Part shown: piece by piece, positions 1-6,213 of the stretch
Position numbering within the stretch: position 1 is the stretch's first letter
How the letters are laid out: each line of letters starts with the position of its first letter
Source of the DNA: CAYMKE01 sp964390955
GTDB lineage: Bacteria > Bacteroidota > Bacteroidia > Bacteroidales > JBBRXJ01
Direction: 5' to 3'
Length of the DNA stretch: 6,404 nt
NCBI GenBank assembly: GCA_964390955.1
Contig: CAYMKE010000190.1
Location: 1-6,404, forward strand
Translations under genes and position numbers: made by a program
The notes under the pieces: model-generated
Told to the model about the DNA's origin: nothing
What the model saw: the letters and a program-made list of their open reading frames with translations, nothing else
Database searches by the model: none

Positions 1-9
1 AGAACAAAA

Positions 10-33
10 GAGATCAGACTGTCAGGTGATCTC
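10..33 (-). terminator. Possible intrinsic terminator of the leftward operon
   Basis: The arms GAGATCA (10-16) and TGATCTC (27-33) are a perfect 7-bp inverted repeat with a 10-nt loop. Read on the minus strand, the stem is followed at once by TTTTGTTCT (9-1), the geometry of a Rho-independent terminator. It lies about 70 bp past the stop codon of the deacetylase-like gene. A competing short stem, CAGG (23-26) with CCTG (33-36), uses part of the same bases. The stem is only moderately GC-rich and the T tract is interrupted, so this is a plausible call rather than a firm one. Confidence 0.4.
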
Positions 34-81
34 CTGGAAATCAACAGATAAAATACAAGATTGATTCGGGTGATAATATAA

Positions 82-108
82 GGGTGAGAAATATTATTGG
101 ATTCACCC
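82..108 (-). terminator. Hairpin spanning the stop codon of the deacetylase-like gene
   Basis: GGGTGA (82-87) and TCACCC (103-108) form a 6-bp inverted repeat with a 15-nt AT-rich loop. The right arm contains the stop codon of the leftward gene (103-105). On the minus strand the stem is followed by TTATATTATC. A second GGGTGA at 68-73 could pair with the same right arm. This may be a weak terminator or a 3'-end stabilising hairpin placed before the better terminator candidate at 10-33. Confidence 0.25.
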
Positions 109-1404
109 ATGCAGCTTCTTCATAACCTCTTCATATAAATTTTTCCAGCCGGAGTCTCTTCCCCTGTTTCCAAACGACTCATTGTGCCAGATGCTTACAA
201 ACTGGCCGTTAACATGTTTTGTTTTTTCTATGATCTCATAGATATGATCCAATGCCTGGCCGGGTTTGACATGGTAATAATATTTGAATGTACCATCCAT
301 GATTGCAAACGGGATTATTTTTAAGTCTGTTTTTTGGTCGTTTTGCAGGTCAAAGAAATAAAAAGGGGTGCATGTTCCGGCACGAAATCCTATTTCTGAA
401 GGATACCCCATGGAATAATCTTCCCTGATGCCTGCTTCAATAAACTGATGATACGTTCGCGGGAGGCTTAACCGGATGTAATGCTGCCTGGCTTTTTGAA
501 CAGAATAATTGATCAGATTAGACATCCTGTGTACTTCTTTTCTTAATAGCTTCACTTTTTTTGCTGACTTATAAGAAGGGATGATTCCGACTTCTGCTTG
601 TTCCGATTTTTGCTTGATGAGCTTTCTGAATGATTCTTTATCAAACGAAATGTTCCGGTCATATTTACCATAATCCCCTACATGAAAAAAGTATAAAGGG
701 GAGGTACCATATTGATTGTGTAATATGTCCATGTATTCATAGTTGTCAAACGGGTCTTTTTGATTTTTCGTTAATACTTTTGTACGTTCAACATTGTCTT
801 TAAAATCAAGGTGGAATATTGAACGTGCAGTAGCCCCGACAGTCCGTACAAGCCCTTTGTACAAATAAGCATACGCATTGTCAATATCTATGGTAGGAAG
901 ATGTTTGAAATAACGGTTGGGTATTTTAAGCCCGGGATACACGCGTTGAATTTTTTCTTTAAATTCCATAACCCACTCATCAATAACCGGGGCTCGCAAA
1001 AAACCTTTCTGATATGCAAGGCTTTTTGCGGCTTTAAACCGCCCGTGAATGTCAGGTGTATAAGGCAATATTTCTTCATACCTGGAAACCAGGTAAAATG
1101 AGGCAGCAAAAAGGTCAAATGGTAAAAATGAGAAATTATCTGTTTGAAAAAATGTTTTGTGCTGTTTCCATTTCGTAATGATAATATTCCGGGGTTTTAC
1201 CTCTTTTTCAAATAATAATGAATTTGCATAAATAAACAATTCATCGTTAAATTTGTTTCGCGAGTAATTTATTTTAGGCCCTTTGGCCTGAATAAAATGT
1301 TCTTTATTATCAGTAAATTCAACCGTTAATTGTAAAATATCTATGAAAATGAATTCAAAAATATATTTTATCCGGTTGGTGATACGTGGTGTATAAATCA
1401 ACAT
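103..1404 (-). CDS. Polysaccharide deacetylase-like protein (CE4/NodB superfamily, DUF7033 type)
   Basis: This 433-residue protein is not known to have a defined substrate; family membership implies action on an N-acetylated or otherwise acylated glycan. It shows no signal peptide and no clear membrane segment. Residues about 90-145 carry the N-terminal block typical of Bacteroidota members (FLPFDLFAASF, then SRYEE at 107-111). The NodB-like fold begins at TIDIDNAYAY (171-180), which supplies the acidic motif. IPSYKS (275-280) is the motif 2 region, RAGTC (341-345) sits in the conserved segment around GYPSEIGFRAG, and WHNES (406-410) is near the C-terminus. As I recall the family, motif 2 reads GIHPSY; here Ile275 replaces the histidine, so a metal ligand appears missing. 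The start is the first ATG and the N-terminus MLIYTPRIT fits the family. The gene lies 89 bp after ispH, with no promoter box seen in the gap. Confidence is high for the family and low for activity. Confidence 0.85.
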   Translation of the reverse strand: MLIYTPRITNRIKYIFEFIFIDILQLTVEFTDNKEHFIQAKGPKINYSRNKFNDELFIYANSLLFEKEVKPRNIIITKWKQHKTFFQTDNFSFLPFDLFAASFYLVSRYEEILPYTPDIHGRFKAAKSLAYQKGFLRAPVIDEWVMEFKEKIQRVYPGLKIPNRYFKHLPTIDIDNAYAYLYKGLVRTVGATARSIFHLDFKDNVERTKVLTKNQKDPFDNYEYMDILHNQYGTSPLYFFHVGDYGKYDRNISFDKESFRKLIKQKSEQAEVGIIPSYKSAKKVKLLRKEVHRMSNLINYSVQKARQHYIRLSLPRTYHQFIEAGIREDYSMGYPSEIGFRAGTCTPFYFFDLQNDQKTDLKIIPFAIMDGTFKYYYHVKPGQALDHIYEIIEKTKHVNGQFVSIWHNESFGNRGRDSGWKNLYEEVMKKLHG

Positions 1405-1493
1405 AGTGATATGAATAAGTTTAATATTTGTGCGCTATAAAAATAATGAATTTTATATTATCATTTTGAATTATATGAATTAAGATGAGTGTT

Positions 1494-2348
1494 TTAATAT
1501 TTTTTAAGGATATTTTTTACATTTTCCATCAACCATTGCGGTGTTGAAGTGGCTCCGGCTATTCCAATGTTTTCATGTTTTAAAAACCAGCTTTTTTTAA
1601 GCTCGTCAGGCGAAGTAATAAAGAATGTACTGGCATTTACTTTTTCACAAATATTGAACAAAACCCTTCCGTTGGATGATTTTTTGCCAGCGACAAAAAG
1701 CATCTTATCATGTTCTTTGCAAAATTTTCGTAATTCTTTTTTTCTGTTTGCCACATGCCTGCAAATGGTATCGTGCACTTCAACACGGATGCCTTTCGTT
1801 TTAAATGTTTGAATGATATTTTGGAATTCTTTCAAATCTTTTGTAGTCTGGCTGTATAAGATGATGTCTTTGGGTATTTTGTTCAAATCCAATTCGTCAA
1901 TATGTTCAAACACGTTTACGCCTTGTTTTACCCTTGCACTCAACCCAATTACTTCAGGATGGTTGTGTTTTCCAAAAATATAGATGGGTTTGTTTTTTTT
2001 ATTTGATGTTTTTATTTTTTTATGAATATTCAAAATGATGGAACATGTGGCATCAATAACCCTGTTATTGTTTTGCTTTGCCATGCGGTATGTTGACGGC
2101 GGTTCGCCGTGGGCACGGAAGAGAATAGTTTTTCCGTGTTTATTTTTTAATTCTTCCCGGCCAATTATTTGAAGGCCTTTTTGCCTGAGGCGTTCCACTT
2201 CTTTTTCATTGTGTACAATTTGCCCGATACAATAAACATCTTCACCTTTGTCTAATATTTCTTCTGCCATTTTAATGGCATTTGTTACTCCAAAACAAAA
2301 ACCACTTTTGGGATCAATGTCAACGTTTAAATGTAATTTTTCTTCCAT
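1494..2348 (-). CDS. ispH: 4-hydroxy-3-methylbut-2-enyl diphosphate reductase (IspH/LytB)
   Basis: IspH catalyses the last step of the MEP pathway, reducing HMBPP to IPP and DMAPP with a [4Fe-4S] cluster in the cytoplasm. At 284 residues it has the usual length. The three cluster cysteines are visible: Cys18 in SGFCFGV, Cys102 in DATCS and Cys196 in DTICRH. Other signature elements are IVHNEKEV (His46), FRAHGEPP (His80), NHPEVIG (129-135, with the catalytic-type Glu132), SQTT (166-169), KKSSNG (222-227) and GATSTP (265-270). The start at 2348 places Cys18 at the expected distance, and no other start codon precedes Cys18. The first 29 bp overlap the 3' end of the lycopene cyclase gene in another frame, which suggests translational coupling. 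No Shine-Dalgarno sequence is seen, as is usual in Bacteroidota. A lysine-rich stretch (109-120) is encoded by A-rich DNA but the frame is intact. Confidence 0.96.
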   Translation of the reverse strand: MEEKLHLNVDIDPKSGFCFGVTNAIKMAEEILDKGEDVYCIGQIVHNEKEVERLRQKGLQIIGREELKNKHGKTILFRAHGEPPSTYRMAKQNNNRVIDATCSIILNIHKKIKTSNKKNKPIYIFGKHNHPEVIGLSARVKQGVNVFEHIDELDLNKIPKDIILYSQTTKDLKEFQNIIQTFKTKGIRVEVHDTICRHVANRKKELRKFCKEHDKMLFVAGKKSSNGRVLFNICEKVNASTFFITSPDELKKSWFLKHENIGIAGATSTPQWLMENVKNILKKY

Positions 2349-3042
2349 ACAAAGATTTCAAGATTTCATAAATGCTAAAATTAATGAATAACAGTATCAG
2401 CAGATACACCACATCTTCAATTGGTATGCTGAACAACCGCACCCCGGTTATTTGTCCGGTATTGTATACCACTACAGGAAGATATGTAAGAATACCATTA
2501 ATGATCAGGAATGGTATAAGGCTTAAAAACCATGTCACATAAAAATAAGGCAGGCGTTTTTTTATAAATTGTATAAACCCCATGATTATCATCAGGCTGG
2601 CTGCAGAAATAAAGCAAATAAATGTATATAATTTTTTTTGATACCAAAAGCCTAAAAACAGAAAGGCAATGATCAATAAAAAATGTAATCCGAAAAACAG
2701 TTCGGAATACCTTTTTAAGCGGAAAAAATAGCGGACCACTTCATAAATAAAAAAGCATGCATAAGGAATGATGATAAAAAACATCCATTCCTCTACAGGA
2801 AGCTGAAGGATTTTGAATCCCAATATATAATGATCATTAAAATGCCAGACCGATTGACGGACAAACCAATAATCCCATGCAATAAACAATAAGGCTGTTA
2901 TGATAATAGCAGGGAATATATATTTCCATTTCCGGTACATTCGTATCCGGTGTTCAAAACTTTTTATAAACGGGTAAGCGAGTGTAATAATTAATAATAC
3001 AAGATAAACAATATGGTTTAATTCATCTGGTGTTGATTTCAT
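2320..3042 (-). CDS. crtYcd: Lycopene cyclase domain protein, fused CrtYc-CrtYd type
   Basis: This 240-residue integral membrane protein is likely to cyclise the ends of lycopene to beta-ionone rings. It shows about seven hydrophobic segments (roughly 10-28, 41-60, 86-104, 117-134, 137-159, 166-190, 210-228). Two internal repeats each carry the PxE(E/D) signature of heterodimeric-type cyclases: LPVEEW (81-86) after ILGFKI in the first half, and IPIEDV (206-211) after TGVRLF in the second. In Actinobacteria the two halves are separate crtYc and crtYd genes; here they are one chain, as in other Bacteroidota and archaeal or fungal fusions. The gene starts 4 bp after the ribE stop and its 3' end overlaps ispH, so the three are co-transcribed. 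No other carotenoid gene is in the window, so the final pigment cannot be told. The gene symbol follows the domain architecture; cyclase activity itself is inferred. Confidence 0.88.
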   Translation of the reverse strand: MKSTPDELNHIVYLVLLIITLAYPFIKSFEHRIRMYRKWKYIFPAIIITALLFIAWDYWFVRQSVWHFNDHYILGFKILQLPVEEWMFFIIIPYACFFIYEVVRYFFRLKRYSELFFGLHFLLIIAFLFLGFWYQKKLYTFICFISAASLMIIMGFIQFIKKRLPYFYVTWFLSLIPFLIINGILTYLPVVVYNTGQITGVRLFSIPIEDVVYLLILLFINFSIYEILKSLYGRKITFKR

Positions 3043-3046
3043 TCGT

Positions 3047-3691
3047 TTATCGCCCTACAGATTCATTATTTTGAGACAAATGGTATTGTATCCTGTTATC
3101 CAGTTCTTCCTGTATGATTTTACTGATGTACTTACCAATGATATCAAATTCAAGGTTTACTTTTGTGCCGGGTTTGAACTCGTGAAAGTTGGTTATCTCA
3201 TAAGTATAAGGAATGATAGCAACCTGAAATGAATTTTTTTTTGAATTGACAACAGTTAAACTCACTCCATTCACCGATACAGAGCCTTTTTCTACTGTTA
3301 TGTAATCGGATTTTTGTGGCTCATATTCAAATGTAAAATACCAGCTGCCGTCTTCTTCCCTTACATCAGTGCATATAGCAACCTGGTCTACATGGCCCTG
3401 CACAAAATGGCCGTCAATACGGCTGTCTGCTTTTATGCTTCGTTCGAGGTTGACTTTGTCATTTATGCCCAGGCCGCCCAGGTTAGACTTAATGAGTGTT
3501 TCTTTGATGGCAGTAACGGTATAATCTTTACCTGTTTTTTCTACTACAGTAAGACATACGCCGTTATGTGCTATACTCTGGTCAATGTGCAATTCATCTA
3601 CAAATGAGCAGGAAATAGAAAAATGAATATTTTCTCCCTCGTGTCTGATATTTGTGACTTTTCCAGCTTCTTCCACAATTCCTGAAAACAT
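3047..3691 (-). CDS. ribE: Riboflavin synthase, alpha-type
   Basis: The enzyme dismutates two 6,7-dimethyl-8-ribityllumazine molecules to riboflavin and the pyrimidinedione precursor. At 214 residues it has the standard two-barrel length. The N-terminus MFSGIVEE is diagnostic. The first lumazine-binding barrel carries SIAHNGVCLTVV (39-50, with Cys46), and the second begins at GHFVQGHVD (94-102) and carries KGSVSVNGVSLTVV (135-148), the internal repeat of the first. DIIGKYISK (183-191) marks the conserved C-terminal trimerisation region. The start at 3691 gives the family N-terminus exactly. It lies 18 bp after the coiled-coil gene and 4 bp before the cyclase gene. No FMN riboswitch can fit in the 18-bp gap and none is seen at the operon head, so flavin control by that route is unlikely. 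The symbol is also written ribC in some genomes. Confidence 0.95.
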   Translation of the reverse strand: MFSGIVEEAGKVTNIRHEGENIHFSISCSFVDELHIDQSIAHNGVCLTVVEKTGKDYTVTAIKETLIKSNLGGLGINDKVNLERSIKADSRIDGHFVQGHVDQVAICTDVREEDGSWYFTFEYEPQKSDYITVEKGSVSVNGVSLTVVNSKKNSFQVAIIPYTYEITNFHEFKPGTKVNLEFDIIGKYISKIIQEELDNRIQYHLSQNNESVGR

Positions 3692-3709
3692 AATTAATTA
3701 ATTTATTGG

Positions 3710-4633
3710 TTAAAAGAAAAGAAACCCGCCTTCTTTAAGCGTGAATTTTGTTTCGCCGATAAGATGCCCTTCTGAGTATAACAACACATTATAAGTACCC
3801 GGCATCAATTCTCCCTCTTTATTATCATAATAAATGCACATGCTGATATCCTGGTTTTCATAATTTACCTGCCGTTTTGCACTATAAATGATTTTATTGC
3901 CATCAATGGTTATTATATTTTCTGTAGAAGAAGTAAGTATAGTACTATCAGGCCTTACAATTCTCAGGTACACATACCTCTCACCCGATTTTGCAATGGC
4001 ATTTTCCCTAAGCGTAAAACATACTCTGAGTTTTACAATGTCTTCTGCTTTATCTTTTTCCTTGCTTCGTTTATTCAGTCCGACGGCTTCAATATTTTTT
4101 GCTGCCAGGGCCTCTGCTTTTCTAACCTTTGTAGTTAATTCTTCTTTCGATTTTTCCAGTTCATCTTTTTTTATATGGGTTTCTTCCAGTTCGGTTTTAA
4201 CTTCTTTATTTTCGACCATTAATTTTTGGTTTAACTGGTTTAACGAGTCAATTTGAGCAACAAAATCTTTTAAGACAGACCGGAGCGTACCAATTTCTTT
4301 TTTATATTCTTTTAATGTTGATACATTGGTAGCATTAATCCTTAACAAGCGTTCTATTTTTGAACGTTGCAGCGATATTTTTTCAGACAGTGTGTCATTG
4401 GCTGTTTCAAGTGCATCATATTCATCCCTCAACGTGTATAGTTCATTTTCTAAAGAATCTTTTTCTGCAGATAAATAAGCCTGTACTTTTTCGCTTTCCT
4501 TCTGCAACTTATTGTATTCATTTCGTTGATATATATATCCAAAGATCAATACTCCTGCAATAATAGCGAGGATGATTACAATGATCCCCATTTTTTTGGA
4601 TGAAGAACCACTGTTGTTATAATTTTGTGCCAT
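3710..4633 (-). CDS. Membrane-anchored coiled-coil protein of unknown function
   Basis: I do not recognise a named family for this 307-residue protein. The N-terminus is polar (1-14), followed by a single transmembrane helix (about 15-34, GIIVIILAIIAGVLIFGYIY). With KK just before it (13-14), the short tail is probably cytoplasmic and the rest periplasmic. Residues about 38-175 are rich in Glu, Lys, Leu and Asp in heptad-like spacing and should form a long coiled coil. A basic linker (187-195) leads to a C-terminal domain (about 198-303) of alternating beta-strand character (KLRVCFTL, YVYLRIV, ISMCIYYD, TYNVLLYS), which may be a small beta-sandwich. Similar proteins in Bacteroidota are often labelled hypothetical or, wrongly, SMC-like; there is no ATPase motif here. 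It is the first gene of the operon, with the promoter box about 24 bp upstream. A cell-envelope scaffold role is only a guess. Confidence 0.85.
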   Translation of the reverse strand: MAQNYNNSGSSSKKMGIIVIILAIIAGVLIFGYIYQRNEYNKLQKESEKVQAYLSAEKDSLENELYTLRDEYDALETANDTLSEKISLQRSKIERLLRINATNVSTLKEYKKEIGTLRSVLKDFVAQIDSLNQLNQKLMVENKEVKTELEETHIKKDELEKSKEELTTKVRKAEALAAKNIEAVGLNKRSKEKDKAEDIVKLRVCFTLRENAIAKSGERYVYLRIVRPDSTILTSSTENIITIDGNKIIYSAKRQVNYENQDISMCIYYDNKEGELMPGTYNVLLYSEGHLIGETKFTLKEGGFLFF

Positions 4634-4656
4634 GTTAAAGTAAGTTTTTAAAAATG

Positions 4657-4664
4657 CAAATTTA
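4657..4664 (-). promoter_or_regulatory. Candidate -7 promoter box of the leftward operon
   Basis: On the minus strand this reads TAAATTTG, matching the Bacteroidota -7 consensus TAnnTTTG. Transcription would start near 4650, leaving a leader of under 20 nt before the ATG at 4633. No convincing TTG-type -33 element lies about 20 bp further upstream. It is the only consensus box I found ahead of the five leftward genes. Confidence 0.45.
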
Positions 4665-4851
4665 TATTTGTTTTACTAAAATACTTTGATTCTTTTAAAT
4701 TTATTGTGTGATTTTTTAAATCATTTTTTTTTATGCTAATATAATGATTTATAAAGAAAATCAAAAGTTTTATTAAAATAGTATATCTGGTTCTTTTAAG
4801 AGAAAATATGCAGAACGCCATTCAACACTGCTAAAAATCCATAAGATTCAT

Positions 4852-4859
4852 TATATTTG
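4852..4859 (+). promoter_or_regulatory. Candidate -7 promoter box of the DHOD-like gene
   Basis: TATATTTG matches the Bacteroidota -7 consensus TAnnTTTG and ends 38 bp before the ATG at 4898, giving a leader of roughly 30 nt, normal for the phylum. The -33 region lacks a clear TTG. The AT-rich leader with no Shine-Dalgarno sequence also fits Bacteroidota initiation. Confidence 0.5.
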
Positions 4860-4897
4860 TTTCAAAAATATTTTATTTTTAAATAATCAATGAACGA

Positions 4898-5899
4898 ATG
4901 GCAGAATTAGCAACCAAATATTTAGGATTAACATTACGCAACCCTTTAATAATAGGTAGTTCGAACTTAACAGATTCCGTGGAAAACATCAAGGAACTTG
5001 AACAAAACGGGGCCGGTGCCGTTGTGTTAAAATCTATTTTTGAAGAACAAATTGCTTTAGAAAGTGAGTCGGAATTGCAGGATGCTCAATCCGACAATCT
5101 TATTTATTCTGAGAAATCTGAATCACTTGATTACATTGATCTTCATATTAAAGAAGATACACTTCATCATTATATCAATTTGATTAAAGATGCTAAAAAA
5201 GAAGTATTGATCCCTGTCATTGCCAGTATTAACTGCATTACATCTGCCGAATGGATAACGTTTGCCAAAGAACTCGAAAAAGCCGGGGCTGATGCATTGG
5301 AGTTGAATATTGCCATCCCGCCTTCTGAATTATTTAAAAGCACACAAAAAATTGAAAATACATATTTTGAGATCATTAAAAAAGTGTCGGAAATTGTTAC
5401 GATTCCAATAGCCATTAAAATCAGCCCGTTTTTTACAAACCTGGGCAAAATGATCGAAAAAATAGCCGCCACAGATGTTTCAGGTATTGTTTTGTTCAAC
5501 AGGTATTACAGCCCTGATTTTGATATTAATAACTTTTCAGAAATCACGGCAAATACATACAGTAATTCAAAAGATTACACCAATTCATTGCGTTGGATCG
5601 CCATTACTTCTGACCGCATCAATAAAGACCTGGTTGCTTCAACAGGCATTCATACTGGTGAAACAGTTATCAAACAACTACTGGCCGGCGCTAAAGCAGT
5701 AGAAATTGTATCTACTGTTTATAAAAATGGAATCGAACAAATCCAAAATATTTTGAATGACCTGGATGAATGGATGGAAAAAAATGGATATAACTACATA
5801 GATCAATTCAAGGGTAAGACAAGCCAGAAAAATATTAAAAATCCCGGAACTTATGAGAGGATACAATTTATGAAGTATTTCGGGAACATCGGGAGATGA
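4898..5899 (+). CDS. Dihydroorotate dehydrogenase-like flavoprotein, non-canonical
   Basis: This 333-residue TIM-barrel protein resembles class 1 dihydroorotate dehydrogenase (PyrD) and PreA, and is expected to bind FMN. It begins with TKYLGLTLRNPLIIGSS (6-22), the typical class 1 entry. Lys45 in VVLKS and Lys174 in IKISPFF match the flavin-contacting lysines of PyrDA. FNRYY (200-204) and STGIHTGE (248-255), followed by LLAGAKAVE, form the flavin phosphate-binding side. The substrate loop that reads NxSCPN in true PyrD is NIAIPP here (137-142), so the catalytic cysteine is replaced by Ile140. It is therefore probably not a pyrimidine enzyme; automatic labels as pyrD should be doubted. Related DHOD-like proteins are, as I recall, often found near pyruvate:ferredoxin oxidoreductase genes, which are not in this window. 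The upstream ATG at 4890 is in another frame and stops after six codons, so 4898 is the start. It appears to be transcribed alone. Confidence 0.88.
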   Translation: MAELATKYLGLTLRNPLIIGSSNLTDSVENIKELEQNGAGAVVLKSIFEEQIALESESELQDAQSDNLIYSEKSESLDYIDLHIKEDTLHHYINLIKDAKKEVLIPVIASINCITSAEWITFAKELEKAGADALELNIAIPPSELFKSTQKIENTYFEIIKKVSEIVTIPIAIKISPFFTNLGKMIEKIAATDVSGIVLFNRYYSPDFDINNFSEITANTYSNSKDYTNSLRWIAITSDRINKDLVASTGIHTGETVIKQLLAGAKAVEIVSTVYKNGIEQIQNILNDLDEWMEKNGYNYIDQFKGKTSQKNIKNPGTYERIQFMKYFGNIGR

Positions 5900-5946
5900 T
5901 GTTTGGTATTCATTCAATGTTTTGATGTTTGCCTATATCGTTGGGT

Positions 5947-6019
5947 GTATAGGATGTTATAGCTTTAATTTATTCGGGATACGTTTGCGTTCACTTTGTC
6001 TGGTTTACACATCCTATGC
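5947..6019. repeat. Inverted repeat with 9-bp perfect arms
   Basis: ATAGGATGT (5949-5957) and ACATCCTAT (6009-6017) are perfect reverse complements. One T-G wobble and a further G-C pair extend the stem to 11 bp (5947-5957 with 6009-6019). The loop is 51 nt and contains only a tiny internal stem, ACG-TTTG-CGT. No T tract follows the right arm, so it does not look like a terminator. It could be the ends of a small element, a structured RNA or chance. Confidence 0.5.
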
Positions 6020-6101
6020 CGGATATGGTGGGCTGAATAAAAGAAGCAATTGAAATGCCCATGACAAAAATTTTTTAACACACATGCGCATGATTATAAA
6101 A

Positions 6102-6165
6102 GGGAAGAAAGGTATAAGGGAAGAAAGGTATAAGGGTATAAGTGTATAAGGGTATAAGGGTATTA
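6102..6165 (+). repeat. Tandem octamer array, GGGTATAA family, 8 units
   Basis: Exactly 64 bp divide into eight 8-bp units. The first four alternate GGGAAGAA and AGGTATAA, forming two identical 16-bp units (6102-6117, 6118-6133). Then come GGGTATAA, GTGTATAA, GGGTATAA and GGGTATTA. The plus strand carries the G runs. No reading frame or known element explains the array. Confidence 0.9.
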
Positions 6166-6213
6166 TAGGCTCAAAAGTTGGCAGTTGCCAATCTAAATTT
6201 TAAATAGAGCCTA
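6166..6213. repeat. Nested inverted repeat between the two main octamer arrays
   Basis: The outer arms TAGGCTC (6166-6172) and GAGCCTA (6207-6213) are perfect 7-bp reverse complements. Inside them TTGGCA (6178-6183) and TGCCAA (6186-6191) form a 6-bp stem with a 2-nt spacer. The outer arms abut the left array end and overlap by one base the first AAACCTCY unit of the right array, so the structure sits precisely at the junction. Confidence 0.7.

Larger units (their letters stand above)
4634..4897. other. Divergent AT-rich intergenic region
   Basis: This 264-bp region separates the leftward operon from the rightward flavoprotein gene and is strongly AT-rich. It holds the -7 boxes described separately. 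A second rightward-facing TATATTTG (4663-4670) overlaps the leftward box. A weak hairpin, TGATTT (4709-4714) with AAATCA (4718-4723), is followed by a run of nine T (4724-4732). No ORF of note, tRNA or riboswitch was recognised. Confidence 0.6.

Noticed and set aside
1405..1493. Separate promoter for the deacetylase-like gene
   Set aside because: No TAnnTTTG box was found on the minus strand of this AT-rich gap; read-through from ispH is as likely.
2096..2110. GC-rich hairpin ACGGCG-GTT-CGCCGT
   Set aside because: It lies inside ispH and encodes the conserved GEPPS segment, so protein constraint explains it.
3692..3709. FMN riboswitch ahead of ribE
   Set aside because: The gap is only 18 bp, and no RFN-like conserved sequence is seen here or upstream of the operon head.
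5170..5917. Minus-strand ORFs of 79 and 109 codons opposite the flavoprotein gene
   Set aside because: They are antisense shadows of a well-supported coding region, with no recognisable motifs.
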